Assembly: GCF_036345915.1 (NCBI RefSeq)
Contig: NZ_CP107785.1
Span: 744,001 to 808,000, forward strand
DNA from: Nocardia sp. NBC_00565
GTDB lineage: Bacteria > Actinomycetota > Actinomycetes > Mycobacteriales > Mycobacteriaceae
Length of the DNA: 64,000 nucleotides
Direction of reading: 5' to 3'
The notes under the pieces were generated by a model. That model was not told the origin of the DNA. It saw only the letters and a program-made list of their open reading frames with translations, and did no database searches. Positions within the stretch are counted from its first letter, which is position 1. Each line of letters opens with the position of its first letter. The position numbers were made by a program, and so were the translations under genes. Of this stretch, positions 47,030-55,248 are shown piece by piece.

Positions 47030-47761
47030 GTGGCCGTGCTGCGCCGTCTGACCACGCTTACCGCCATCGCGTCCGCTTCGGCCGCGCTGACTTTCGCCGC
47101 TCCCGGCGTCGCCACCGCCGGTCCGGTAGCGGCTCCGATGCCCGCCCCCGCGGTTCCGGCCGCGACGGCGCCGGATGATCCGCCCGGCCGAGCCGGAACC
47201 GTCGCCCCCGGCGATCTGCTCGGCGCCTACCGTGCTGCGGTCGACGCGCTGCGCACCTTCGGCGTCGAGCCGTTCCTGTATCCGGCCGCGGCCTTCTGCT
47301 CCGACGCCAGGCTCGGCCTGGTCCCCGCCGTTGCGGGCGCGGTCCCCGGGCCGTGGCCCAAGACCACCGTGGCAATCCCCGGACTCGACCTGTCCGCGGT
47401 CAAGGCGGGCCAGGTCCTGTTCACCTTCGTGCCCTACGGCGTCGCCGCGGACAACGCCAACACCTCCGGTATGAACGTCGCCTGGCTCAACCTCGCCAAC
47501 GGTCGCAGCGGAGTCACCCCGATGGGCCCGCTCTCCGACGTCATCCGGACGATGGTCCCCGCCGCGATCCCACCCGAGCTGAGACCCTTCGCCGAACGCA
47601 CCATCCAAGACGTCTTCGCCGCCTTCCCCACCAGCGCCGTCCGCGCAGTCCCAGTGGACACCGGCTCCGGCACAGTCCTCGCCGCAGTCTTCGGAACCGT
47701 CGACAACGCCGGCAAGCCCTGCGTCTTCCTCCCGACTGTGGGCATCACGTCGGTGCGCTGA
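47030..47761 (+). CDS. Secreted protein of unknown function
   Basis: The 243-residue protein has a Sec signal (residues 1-32, LRRLTTLTAIASASAALTFA, cleavage near ATAGP), then an Ala/Pro-rich stretch and a globular domain with two cysteines (AFCSDARLG and KPCVFLPT) likely forming a disulfide. The GTG at 47030 is preferred: GAGGAGG lies 6 bases upstream. Between this gene and the riboswitch lies about 330 bases of divergent promoter DNA with no further gene. I do not recognise the family beyond exported actinobacterial proteins of this layout. Confidence 0.65.
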   Translation: MAVLRRLTTLTAIASASAALTFAAPGVATAGPVAAPMPAPAVPAATAPDDPPGRAGTVAPGDLLGAYRAAVDALRTFGVEPFLYPAAAFCSDARLGLVPAVAGAVPGPWPKTTVAIPGLDLSAVKAGQVLFTFVPYGVAADNANTSGMNVAWLNLANGRSGVTPMGPLSDVIRTMVPAAIPPELRPFAERTIQDVFAAFPTSAVRAVPVDTGSGTVLAAVFGTVDNAGKPCVFLPTVGITSVR

Positions 47762-47848
47762 ACCCGCGGTCTCGGGAGAGCCTGGGGCTGAGGGGAAATG
47801 CGGCTGTGGGCCGCGAGGCCGCTGGAGCAGCGAGGTTGCGGGTTCGTG

Positions 47849-47914
47849 GATCAAGATCAGGTGAAACTGGTGAAGTGGGTCTTTTGCCGCCATGGATTCC
47901 ACCTGATCGTGATC
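47849..47914. repeat. 15-base inverted repeat at the end of the carotenoid operon
   Basis: Arms at 47849-47863 and 47900-47914 share GATCAGGTG / CACCTGATC plus GATCA outer parts with one mismatch and a 36-base spacer. It overlaps the glycosyltransferase stop codon and could be a terminator or a protein site. Confidence 0.4.
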
Positions 47915-49085
47915 AGCCGGGGGACAGGTGGCGGGATTTCCAGGTGAGGGTGTTGGTGTGGCGCGCACGGCGGGAGTGGGAGTACAGGCGGAGGTAGGCG
48001 GCCATGGAGATTGGATGGGCTAGGGCCGCGAGGAGATCGGTTCGGGTCAGGGTGGTGCTTTCCAATGAACGGGCGAGTAGGCGACTGGCTACTGCTGCGC
48101 TGTAGCCGAGGAGTCCTGCCGTGCGCGTCGAACCTCGGCCACCGATGGCGGCCAAGGGCGGTACGCAGTAGGCGAGTGCCGCAACGGCTCCGACTGCTGC
48201 GCCGCCGATGGTGGTGGCGCCGTAGGCCGACCAGAGCCAGCGGGTGTAGCCCGTTTCCAGTTCGGCTGCGTCGCGGTACATTCGGGTGCTCGCGGATCGG
48301 CCCGCCGCGACCAGCGCGGTTCGGCGATCCGAACGGCGCAGTGCGCGAGCGATATCCAGGTCCTCGGTGGGGCTGGCGGCCACTGCCGCGTGAGCGCCGA
48401 TGGCGTGGTAGGCCGCCGCATCGAAGACGAGGAACTGGCCGCAGGCAACCGCGGTGGAGCGGCGGCGGCTGCGGTTGGCCACCGCGATCGGCAGGCTGGC
48501 CGCCCACGACCAGCACAGCAGCGGCTGCACCAACGCCTCCGCCAGCGATTCGGCCACCTGATATGGCCACGGCGACAACAACGCGGCCTCGCTGTGGCGC
48601 AGTTCGGTGACCGCGGCGGCGATCGCCGTCGGTGCCAGCCGCACATCGGCATCGAGGAAGATCAGCACCGCCGCATCCGCCAGCTCGGCCAGTCGTGCGC
48701 AGGCCGCGGTCTTCCCGGTCCAACCCGGTGCGGGTTCGGCCTCGGAGCGGACCACCGTACATCGCGGATCGCTTGCAATCGCTGCCAGCGCAGCGGCTTC
48801 GGTTCCGTCGCTGGAGGCATCGTCGAGAATCAGCACCCGCAGCTGCGGTACACCTACCTGCCCACGAAGATCATCGATCAGCCCGGGCAGCCGCTGCGCC
48901 TCGTCGCGCGCCGGGATGCACACCGTGACCGATTCGATCGTTGTGGTCGGATCGACCGGCAGCCTCCGTACTGTCGCGCGGTTGAACAATGCGACCCCAC
49001 AACCCAACAGCGCGGTCGCCGCGCCGATCCGTGTCGCTGTCGCCGCGCTCGCGTTCAACGCTCGCACCACCCGCGCGTTCAGCAT
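47913..49085 (-). CDS. Family 2 glycosyltransferase, probable carotenoid glycosyltransferase
   Basis: The 390-residue protein has an N-terminal helix, then a GT-A domain: VTVCIPARDEAQRLPGLIDD, LILDDASSDGTEA, APGWTGKTAACARL and the DxD-like FLDADVRLA, with SPTEDLDIARAL as catalytic region. Two or three C-terminal hydrophobic helices follow. This layout matches CruG/CrtQ-type enzymes that glycosylate hydroxylated carotenoids. It is the last gene of the operon with CruF-like and CrtO-like genes, 25 bases after lppM. The donor sugar is not known. Confidence 0.8.
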   Translation of the reverse strand: MLNARVVRALNASAATATRIGAATALLGCGVALFNRATVRRLPVDPTTTIESVTVCIPARDEAQRLPGLIDDLRGQVGVPQLRVLILDDASSDGTEAAALAAIASDPRCTVVRSEAEPAPGWTGKTAACARLAELADAAVLIFLDADVRLAPTAIAAAVTELRHSEAALLSPWPYQVAESLAEALVQPLLCWSWAASLPIAVANRSRRRSTAVACGQFLVFDAAAYHAIGAHAAVAASPTEDLDIARALRRSDRRTALVAAGRSASTRMYRDAAELETGYTRWLWSAYGATTIGGAAVGAVAALAYCVPPLAAIGGRGSTRTAGLLGYSAAVASRLLARSLESTTLTRTDLLAALAHPISMAAYLRLYSHSRRARHTNTLTWKSRHLSPG

Positions 49086-49110
49086 GGGCGTGCGATACCC
49101 GGAGGCAATC

Positions 49111-49815
49111 TCAGCGTCGCAGCGTCGAACGCCACAGATTGCTCAGCGAGATACCGCCCTGCGGTGCGCCGGGAGGTGCTGGGTTGCGGTCCATGTAGGC
49201 GACGGCGCAGATGATCGCGGCGACGGCCAGGGTGATGCCGCCGACGATTCCGGCCCAGCCCGCGAACGAGCGGGTGTTCGGGTCGGCGTAGCTGACCTCG
49301 GCGCGCAGCGTGGAGACGTCGCCGGGTGGCAGCTTCCAGGAGACGGTGGAGTCGTCCTCGCGGTTGCCGTTGGTCTTGGCGACCCGGGCCGGGAAGGCCA
49401 CCGTGAACTGCACGTCCGAACCGTGCGGCGGTACGGATTTCAGATCGACCCGGCCGTTGAGGCTGACCAGGTCGCCGGTGCGCTGGAACGACAGGTTGAA
49501 CATGCCCTGGGTCTGGTCGGACAGCCCGCCGAGCTGGCCGACCTCGCCGAATGACAGATCTTCGAAGAACACCTTGCTGCCGACATAGCCGTCCTGGCTG
49601 TACGGTTCGACCCGCACCTTCGCGGCCAGCGAATCGGGCGCCTTCAGCTGCGGGCCCTTGTCATTGGCGTCCGCGGGCACGACCGCGGCCACGATCCGGC
49701 CGGAGACCCGGTCGTTGGACGACACACCCATCGATACCTGCACCCGTAGGCAGCCCGCGAGCGCGGGCACCAGCAATGCGGCCAGTAATACTGCCGCCGC
49801 CACCCGCCGCACCAT
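49111..49815 (-). CDS. lppM: LppM-like lipoprotein (DUF3153)
   Basis: The product has about 234 residues. A lipoprotein signal (VAAAVLLAALLVPALAGC) precedes a beta-rich DUF3153 domain (VSGRIVAAVVPADANDKGP to DGYVGSKVFFEDLSF), and a C-terminal transmembrane helix (GWAGIVGGITLAVAAIICAV) is followed by a Pro-rich tail. In M. tuberculosis LppM (Rv2171) affects phagosome maturation. The ATG at 49815 is given; a GTG at 49884 would add 23 residues. The gene sits between the CruF-like and glycosyltransferase genes, inside what is otherwise a carotenoid operon. Confidence 0.85.
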   Translation of the reverse strand: MVRRVAAAVLLAALLVPALAGCLRVQVSMGVSSNDRVSGRIVAAVVPADANDKGPQLKAPDSLAAKVRVEPYSQDGYVGSKVFFEDLSFGEVGQLGGLSDQTQGMFNLSFQRTGDLVSLNGRVDLKSVPPHGSDVQFTVAFPARVAKTNGNREDDSTVSWKLPPGDVSTLRAEVSYADPNTRSFAGWAGIVGGITLAVAAIICAVAYMDRNPAPPGAPQGGISLSNLWRSTLRR

Positions 49816-49967
49816 GGACCGGGGTGAGCGTGGCGACGATAGAACCGGGGCGTCGGGCGTCGCGGTGTGAGGACTCGGGTGCACGGCTCACATCGTGCCA
49901 GGCCGTCGACCCGGATTGCCACGCGACGGGCGGAACGCGCGCCGAGCGAAATGGTCACCGCGCGGAT

Positions 49968-50771
49968 TCAGCTCCGTCGCGCCAGGACCGACCGCACCAG
50001 CAGCGGCACGCCGAGCACACCCAGCCCGACACACCCGTACCAGGCCGAATACGGCAGATCCAGGAAGACCGCGTGCGCGAGTGTCGATCCCAGCCAGGTC
50101 CACAGAAACACCGCCACCGGCACGATCACCGCCGATGGAATCGGGAACCCAGTACGTGTCCCCACCGCGCGATCCGAACCAGCCAGCAATACCGCCATCA
50201 CCAACGCCACCGCGAACCAGCCCAGATAGTTGGTATACGGAATGTCCCCGAGACCGGGCAGCCCCCAACCGGCCGCGCACCAACTCCACTGCCCATCCGC
50301 GACCATCTGCGGATCCAGAAACAGATCCCAGCCAACCGCCCCGACCGCCGTCAACACGATCCGAACCGCGATCCGCCGAGTCAGCATCCCGGCCACCACC
50401 CACACCGGATACAGCCCGCCGGTCCAGGCCAATGCGACCACCAACGGCACCCCGGCCACCGCGGGCCCCAACCGGCCGTCGGCGTAGTCATAACAACCGA
50501 ATGGGAATCCCGTTGCGGTGCCGACGATCTCGGCGATCAGTCCGAGTCCGGAGACGATGACCAGAAACCCGACGGCATACCGAACCCCGCACGTCGCTCC
50601 CGCATGCGCCAACGCCGTCCCCGCCGAGAGCAGCACGACAACGACGGTCACCCGGTCGCGGGCGACCCCCGAGGTCAGCGGATAACCGATCTGCGCGAGC
50701 ACCAGCAGCACCGCGAATGCGGCAGGCACCACCCATCGCGGCGTCCTCAGGAACGAGAGCGGCTCGCTCAT
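49968..50771 (-). CDS. CruF-like carotenoid hydratase (DUF422)
   Basis: The 267-residue membrane protein has about seven helices and the DUF422 signatures EIVGTATGFPFGCYDYAD, VGWDLFLDPQMVADGQWSW and GLGDIPYTNYLGWF. Characterised relatives are carotenoid 1',2'-hydratases (CruF) or bisanhydrobacterioruberin hydratases, which add water to the end of the polyene chain. The resulting hydroxyl is what the downstream glycosyltransferase could decorate. The ATG at 50771 overlaps the stop of the CrtO-like gene (ATGA). Confidence 0.88.
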   Translation of the reverse strand: MSEPLSFLRTPRWVVPAAFAVLLVLAQIGYPLTSGVARDRVTVVVVLLSAGTALAHAGATCGVRYAVGFLVIVSGLGLIAEIVGTATGFPFGCYDYADGRLGPAVAGVPLVVALAWTGGLYPVWVVAGMLTRRIAVRIVLTAVGAVGWDLFLDPQMVADGQWSWCAAGWGLPGLGDIPYTNYLGWFAVALVMAVLLAGSDRAVGTRTGFPIPSAVIVPVAVFLWTWLGSTLAHAVFLDLPYSAWYGCVGLGVLGVPLLVRSVLARRS

Positions 50772-52336
50772 CGCCTGCGCAGCAAGGGAAACCGGCTCCG
50801 CCGCCGATCACGCAGCACCAATTGCGCCGCACTACGCCCACTTGCCCCGGACACCCCACCACCCGGATGCGTCGACGCCCCGGTCAGATACAACCCGGCC
50901 GCCCCCGGCACCCGCTGCCCGGACAACTCCGGCAACGGCCGCCACAGCATCATCTGATCCAGCGACATCTCCACATGCATCACATTCCCGCCGCGCAACC
51001 CCATCTCGCGCTCGAGATCAACCGGCGTCTGGACATGCCGCCGCAATATGCTCTTGGCGAACCCCGGTGCGTAGGAATCGACTTCGGCGATGATCCGATC
51101 GGCCTCCGGCTCCGCGTGCGCGGTCCAGTCGCTGCCATCGGCCAACTCGTACGGATGCCACTGCGCCCACAGCGAAAGCTGATGTTCACCGGCCGGAGCG
51201 ATACTCGGGTCGACCGCACTGAAACTCATCGCGAGCACTACCGGTCGCGGCGGCAGATCCCCGGCCGACGCCGCACCGTGCGCCCGGCGCAGCTGCCGCC
51301 GATCGGCGACGAGAAACTGCAGCCCGTTGGCGGATTCGGCGGTCGAGCTGCCGGGATACCGCGGCAGCGCGTCGGTCGCGAGCCGCACCACCATGCCGAT
51401 GCCCGGTCCGACCCGGATCCGCCGCCGCCAGTCGTCGAGCACGGCTGCGTCGAAGCCGCCGTCCTGCAACAGATCCAGTGTGGTCAGCACGTGCGTGCCC
51501 GCGATCACGGTATCCACCCGCAGCTTTCGGCCCGCAGCGGTGCGCACCTCCCAACCGGCACCGATCTGCCGCAGTGTGGTGACCGCGTCGCCCGCCGCAA
51601 CCACGCCACCGTCGGCACGCAACCGCGCGACCAGAGCCGCTGTCAGCGCCCCACTTCCGCCCACCGCCCGACCGGGCGGCAGCGTATGCATCAGCGCGGC
51701 GAACCCGATCATCGGCGCGGTCCCCGGTTCCGACATCGGCGGCCCGGACTGCGCACCGAACCAGGCCAGCGACGCTTTGAGCCGCTCGTCGTCGAAATAC
51801 GCGTCCAACAGGGCGTCCCCGGTCTGCAGGAACTCCCGCGACAAGGCGCTCCCACCGTCCCGAGCGTCAAGCCCCCAGAACGAACGAAGCAGCCTGCCCG
51901 GGGTCGGCGGCGCGCCGAACGCCCGCATCACCCGCGCCGACCGAGGCCCCCACACGCCGACGAAGCGCCGATACGCCGCCGCATCCCGCGCGCCGCATGC
52001 CTGCTCGATCGCCGCACAGGTGCGATCGAGATCTCGATGGAACACGATGGGCGCACCGCCCCGTGGCCCGGCGGGCGTGAAACCCCAGGGGTCACAATCG
52101 ATGTAGCGCAGCCCGAAGCGCGACAGCTCCAGCTCCTCGATGATCCCGGTGTGACGCACCATGATGTGCGCCGAAGACCCGCGATCGACCAGATGGCCGG
52201 GAAAACGTTCGACCGTGGACACCGCGCCGCCGAGCACCTCATCGCGCTCGAGCACCTCGACCCGCTCGCCGGCGCGCGCCAGATAGCACGCGGCGACCAG
52301 CGCGTTGTGGCCCGAGCCGACAATGACAATGGTCAC
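50768..52336 (-). CDS. CrtO/CrtD-like carotenoid FAD oxidoreductase
   Basis: The 522-residue protein starts with a dinucleotide fold (TIVIVGSGHNALVAACYLARAG, then ERDEVLGGAVST) and ends with the carotene-desaturase family tail GAAGLYLTGASTHPGGGVSGASG. The middle resembles CrtO-type ketolases and NAD(P)-FAD amine-oxidase-like proteins more than CrtI. It could ketolate, desaturate or isomerise a C40 product made by the other cluster. The start is a GTG at 52336 that overlaps the stop of the GNAT gene. The exact reaction cannot be fixed from sequence. Confidence 0.83.
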   Translation of the reverse strand: MTIVIVGSGHNALVAACYLARAGERVEVLERDEVLGGAVSTVERFPGHLVDRGSSAHIMVRHTGIIEELELSRFGLRYIDCDPWGFTPAGPRGGAPIVFHRDLDRTCAAIEQACGARDAAAYRRFVGVWGPRSARVMRAFGAPPTPGRLLRSFWGLDARDGGSALSREFLQTGDALLDAYFDDERLKASLAWFGAQSGPPMSEPGTAPMIGFAALMHTLPPGRAVGGSGALTAALVARLRADGGVVAAGDAVTTLRQIGAGWEVRTAAGRKLRVDTVIAGTHVLTTLDLLQDGGFDAAVLDDWRRRIRVGPGIGMVVRLATDALPRYPGSSTAESANGLQFLVADRRQLRRAHGAASAGDLPPRPVVLAMSFSAVDPSIAPAGEHQLSLWAQWHPYELADGSDWTAHAEPEADRIIAEVDSYAPGFAKSILRRHVQTPVDLEREMGLRGGNVMHVEMSLDQMMLWRPLPELSGQRVPGAAGLYLTGASTHPGGGVSGASGRSAAQLVLRDRRRSRFPLLRRR

Positions 52337-52950
52337 AGGGGCAGCCGGCGTCCGAGCACGGCGAACGGCCTGGTATCCCCGGCGAAGACGAAACTGCGGA
52401 TCACATCGGTGAATCCGAGTCGCCGATACAGCTTCCAGGCGCGGTTGGCCTCGCGCTCGACCTCCGGCGTGGACAGCAGTACCGCGCCCTCGGTGCGGTG
52501 CTCGAGCAGTCGCGTCAGCAGTGCACCGCCGATGCCTCGGCCCTGCGCGGCGGGATGCACGTGCAGCTCGGTCAGTTCGAAATAGTCCGAAAGCAGTTCG
52601 CGCGCAGAGTGTTCCGGCCAACCCGAGCGCCGCATCCCGCTGTGCACCTGCTGATGCCACCACTGGTGCGCGGCGCCGCGATAGCCGTAGGCGATCGCCA
52701 CGATCGGCGCGGTCCGCAGGTCGATCTGCCCGGAATCGTCCGGGATGACGGCGGCGACGGCCTGCCAGCCGGCGCGGGTGGTGTGCTCGGTCCACATCGG
52801 CGCGCGATGGTGCTCGGTGCCGTGTGGATATTCCATCGCCGCCACGTACACCCCCAGCACGTCGTGCAGCCGGGAGCGTAGGGCCGTGATCGAGAGATCG
52901 ATGACGACAGGTGCGTTGGCGGGGGTGTGTTTGGGCTTGACGGCGGTCAT
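52333..52950 (-). CDS. GNAT N-acetyltransferase (Rv2170-like)
   Basis: The 205-residue protein has a GNAT acetyl-CoA site: LTELHVHPAAQGRGIGGALLTRLLEH (the R/QxxGxG/A loop is QGRGIG) and a C-terminal NRAWKLYRRLGFTDV. The N-terminal 60 residues (DLSITALRSRLHDVLGVYV) match the Rv2170 type, which has been reported to acetylate isocitrate dehydrogenase. It is the first gene of the minus-strand operon and overlaps the CrtO-like gene, so carotenoid genes were apparently inserted between the Rv2170 and lppM orthologues, which are adjacent in M. tuberculosis. Confidence 0.85.
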   Translation of the reverse strand: MTAVKPKHTPANAPVVIDLSITALRSRLHDVLGVYVAAMEYPHGTEHHRAPMWTEHTTRAGWQAVAAVIPDDSGQIDLRTAPIVAIAYGYRGAAHQWWHQQVHSGMRRSGWPEHSARELLSDYFELTELHVHPAAQGRGIGGALLTRLLEHRTEGAVLLSTPEVEREANRAWKLYRRLGFTDVIRSFVFAGDTRPFAVLGRRLPL

Positions 52951-53014
52951 GGCTCTCGTCGGTCCGCGGAAAGTTGTCGGTGGGTGTCCTTATATTCAAT
53001 CTCAATTCAAACGT

Positions 53015-53030
53015 TCGAATACCTGTTCGA
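53015..53030. promoter_or_regulatory. LexA/SOS-box-like palindrome
   Basis: TCGAATACCTGTTCGA matches the mycobacterial SOS box TCGAAC-N4-GTTCGA at 11 of 12 fixed positions. It lies 65 bases upstream of the GNAT/carotenoid operon in an AT-rich promoter region, with TATAAG nearer the gene, and 92 bases before the divergent HEPN gene. Confidence 0.5.
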
Positions 53031-53121
53031 TCCGTGCGGTGCTGTGAACTCGGTGCTCGCGCACACGATAGGCCAGGTCAGCGACGCTGAACGACTCTGA
53101 ACGAACTCGGAGGGACGACTG

Positions 53122-53562
53122 ATGTCCGGTCGGATCGAATACCCGGGGCAACCCGGCAAGGCGGGCAAGCTGCTGCGGCGGGCGGACGGCTTGCTGATGC
53201 AGGCGGCGGGGGAGCAGGACCCGCGCGAGCGTTTCCGGACCGCCTATCTCGCCGCGCTGCGCGGTGCCGGTGCGGTGCTCGCGTTCACCGGGGCCGACGC
53301 CGCGCCGCGGGCGCGCTCGCGCAACGCGTGGGTGCTGTTGCAACGCGCCGCGCCCGAATTCGTGATGTGGGCCGATTATTTCAGCGCCCGATCCGAGACC
53401 AGGGCGGCGCTGGAGGCGGGGCTGGATCGGCATATCGATGATCAGGAGGCCGACGAGTTCTATTCGCGGGTGGGCGCATTCCTGCACGATGTGGAAGATC
53501 TGGTCGAACCGGGGAGTCGGCTACGCCCCGCGCCGGGCTTGACGGGCGGCCTTACGGCATAG
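53122..53562 (+). CDS. SAV_6107-type HEPN domain protein
   Basis: The 146-residue all-helical protein has GKAGKLLRRADGLLMQAAGE, then DPRERFRTAYLAALRGAGAV and NAWVLLQRAAPEFVMWADYF. The pattern of four helices with a central RxxxAYLAALR matches the actinobacterial SAV_6107 HEPN family. A catalytic RNase motif (Rx4-6H) is not evident. GGAGGGA lies 6 bases before the ATG at 53122. It is divergent from the carotenoid operon, with the SOS-like box between. Confidence 0.7.
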   Translation: MSGRIEYPGQPGKAGKLLRRADGLLMQAAGEQDPRERFRTAYLAALRGAGAVLAFTGADAAPRARSRNAWVLLQRAAPEFVMWADYFSARSETRAALEAGLDRHIDDQEADEFYSRVGAFLHDVEDLVEPGSRLRPAPGLTGGLTA

Positions 53563-53704
53563 ATCACAAGGCATGACCGCTTAGTTATCGGCGAGTAGGT
53601 GGTACGGCACTGATCGAACTCGTATCATTGGTGGCATAGCCGACCTTGGCTACCTGTCGCCTACCCGGAGGCGACAGCCACGTCCTAGTGCCGGGGGAGG
53701 TACC

Positions 53705-54127
53705 GTGCCACTCTCCGAGCACGAGCAGCGCATGCTCGAACAGATCGAGAGCGCGCTCTATGCTGAGGATCCGAAGTTCGCCTCGTCCGTCCGCGGCGGA
53801 CGACTTCGCTCGACCTCGAGTCGCCGCAGACTCCAGGCCGCGGCTTTGTTCGTCCTCGGTCTGTTTCTACTCGTCGCTGGTATCGCCGCTCCGGTGAAGC
53901 TCGGCGACTTTCCGATCATCAGCCTGATCGGATTCATCGTGATGTTCGCCGCGGGCGTGCTGTTGCTGCTCGGCAGTTCCAAGGGCATTGCCAAGGGCGA
54001 CCGGTCGGGCAATGCCCCGTCCGGTGGCGCGAGCGGCGGATCGAGCGGACGTGGGCGACAGCGCAAGTCCGGTGGTTTCTCCGAACGCATGGAGGATCGG
54101 TTCCGGCGCCGCTTCGATCAGGAGTAG
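53705..54127 (+). CDS. DUF3040 small membrane protein (Rv2169c-like)
   Basis: The 140-residue protein starts PLSEHEQRMLEQIESALYAEDPKFA, the invariable DUF3040 signature. It has two transmembrane helices (about residues 44-62 and 70-90) and a Gly/Ser/Arg-rich cytoplasmic tail (GGASGGSSGRGRQRKSGG). The function is unknown; it sits just before mraZ in most mycolata. The start is a GTG at 53705 after GGGGGAGG. A strong terminator follows. Confidence 0.87.
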   Translation: MPLSEHEQRMLEQIESALYAEDPKFASSVRGGRLRSTSSRRRLQAAALFVLGLFLLVAGIAAPVKLGDFPIISLIGFIVMFAAGVLLLLGSSKGIAKGDRSGNAPSGGASGGSSGRGRQRKSGGFSERMEDRFRRRFDQE

Positions 54128-54154
54128 CGCACCCGTAGCCGACATCTACATACC

Positions 54155-54194
54155 GAACGCGCCGCCGCACCGAACAGGGTGCGGCGGCGCGTTC
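54155..54194 (+). terminator. Strong terminator after the DUF3040 gene
   Basis: A perfect 17-bp stem (54155-54171 with 54178-54194) encloses the loop GAACAG, 27 bases after the stop codon. It insulates the mraZ promoter region. Confidence 0.88.
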
Positions 54195-54239
54195 TCATGC
54201 GTGAACCATCCGGCTGCTGAGTGATCTCCGTGCGAGGTT

Positions 54240-54268
54240 CCCCACCACTCCCCACCATCCACTCCCCA
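54240..54268 (-). promoter_or_regulatory. TGGGG repeat cluster in inverted orientation upstream of mraZ
   Basis: On the minus strand TGGGG occurs at 54240-54244, 54250-54254 and 54264-54268, with spacings of 10 and 14 bases. It resembles the MraZ repeats at 54454-54478 but points the other way. The rest of the 428-base mraZ upstream region holds no gene that I can support. Confidence 0.35.
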
Positions 54269-54453
54269 CCGTGCCCCGATATCTGCTGAAACCGAGTGCA
54301 CCAGGGTGTTTGCTGGTTGTTGTCGGGCGGTCGTGTAGCGACACGGCGTGTGTCGTCAGAACACGGTAGAAGTTCTCCACCACCGTGATAGCTGGGATGA
54401 CCTGCGTAATCGACGACGCGGGGAGCCAGATCACCCGGAGTTTCGATTGAAAG

Positions 54454-54478
54454 TGGGGGAAAGTGGGGTAATGTGGAG
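54454..54478 (+). promoter_or_regulatory. MraZ recognition box
   Basis: TGGGG, TGGGG and TGGAG start at 54454, 54464 and 54474, exactly 10 bases apart. This matches the known MraZ operator of three TGGGN repeats with 5-base spacers. It lies 78 bases before the mraZ start, so MraZ should repress or tune the whole dcw operon. Confidence 0.8.
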
Positions 54479-54555
54479 CGCGCACTACAGGAGAGGACAT
54501 ACATCCGAGGTGATCACGCTCCCCGCGTCGTGGGGTTGATCCAGGAGGTAGCGGG

Positions 54556-54987
54556 TTGTTTCTCGGTACCTACACACCTCGGTTGGATGACAAGGGGCGA
54601 CTCACGTTGCCTGCGAAGTTTCGAGACGATCTGGCGGGAGGGTTGATGGTCACGAAGGGTCAGGACCACAGCCTTGCCGTATATCCGAAGGAAGAGTTCA
54701 CCGCGCTCGCACGGCGGGCTGCGGCGGCGTCTCGAAGCAATCCGCAGGCTCGCGCGTTCGTCCGGGCACTAGCGGCGGGAACGGACGAACAGCGTCCGGA
54801 CGCCCAGGGCCGGATCGTGTTGTCGGCCGATCATCGTCGCTACGCGAACCTTTCGCGGGATTGTGTGGTGATCGGATCGGTCGACTTCCTCGAAATATGG
54901 GATAAGCAGGCGTGGGAGTCCTACCTCGCCGAGCACGAGGAGGACTACGCCGAAGCGAGAGACGAGTCGCTGGGCGGCATCTTCTAG
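54556..54987 (+). CDS. mraZ: Transcriptional regulator MraZ
   Basis: The 143-residue protein has two AbrB-like SpoVT domains: [20 protein letters not shown] and later [20 protein letters not shown]. MraZ forms ring-shaped octamers and dodecamers that bind TGGGN repeats in its own promoter. The start is a TTG at 54556 preceded by AGGAGG at good spacing; no ATG or GTG nearby gives the conserved N terminus. It opens the cell division and wall cluster, followed after 261 bases by rsmH. Confidence 0.94.
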   Translation: MFLGTYTPRLDDKGRLTLPAKFRDDLAGGLMVTKGQDHSLAVYPKEEFTALARRAAAASRSNPQARAFVRALAAGTDEQRPDAQGRIVLSADHRRYANLSRDCVVIGSVDFLEIWDKQAWESYLAEHEEDYAEARDESLGGIF

Positions 54988-55140
54988 CCCTGAGCGAACG
55001 AGTGCCACGCGGCCTCTGCCCGGACGCGCGGACCCTGACGTACTTCCCCGACGCCAGGTGCCGAGGCTCCGGTCAGAGACCCCGCGGCATTCGTATTTTC
55101 GAAAGCAGCTGTGTAACAAGGTGGCCCGTGGGCAAGCGCA

Positions 55141-55205
55141 GCGATTAAATCGAGCACAGTGCAGCGATCAATCCAGCACAGCGCGGCGATCAATCCAGCA
55201 CACGG
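55141..55205 (+). repeat. Three tandem copies of a ~22-base unit between mraZ and rsmH
   Basis: Units start at 55141, 55164 and 55186. Copies 2 and 3 share GCGATCAATCCAGCACA exactly; copy 1 is diverged (GCGATTAAATCGAGCACA). They lie 44 bases before the rsmH start and may be a slippage product or a regulatory repeat. Confidence 0.7.
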
Positions 55206-55248
55206 TGTCGATGCGCGACGAGGCGAATCAGGATTCCGGGAGGTCGAG

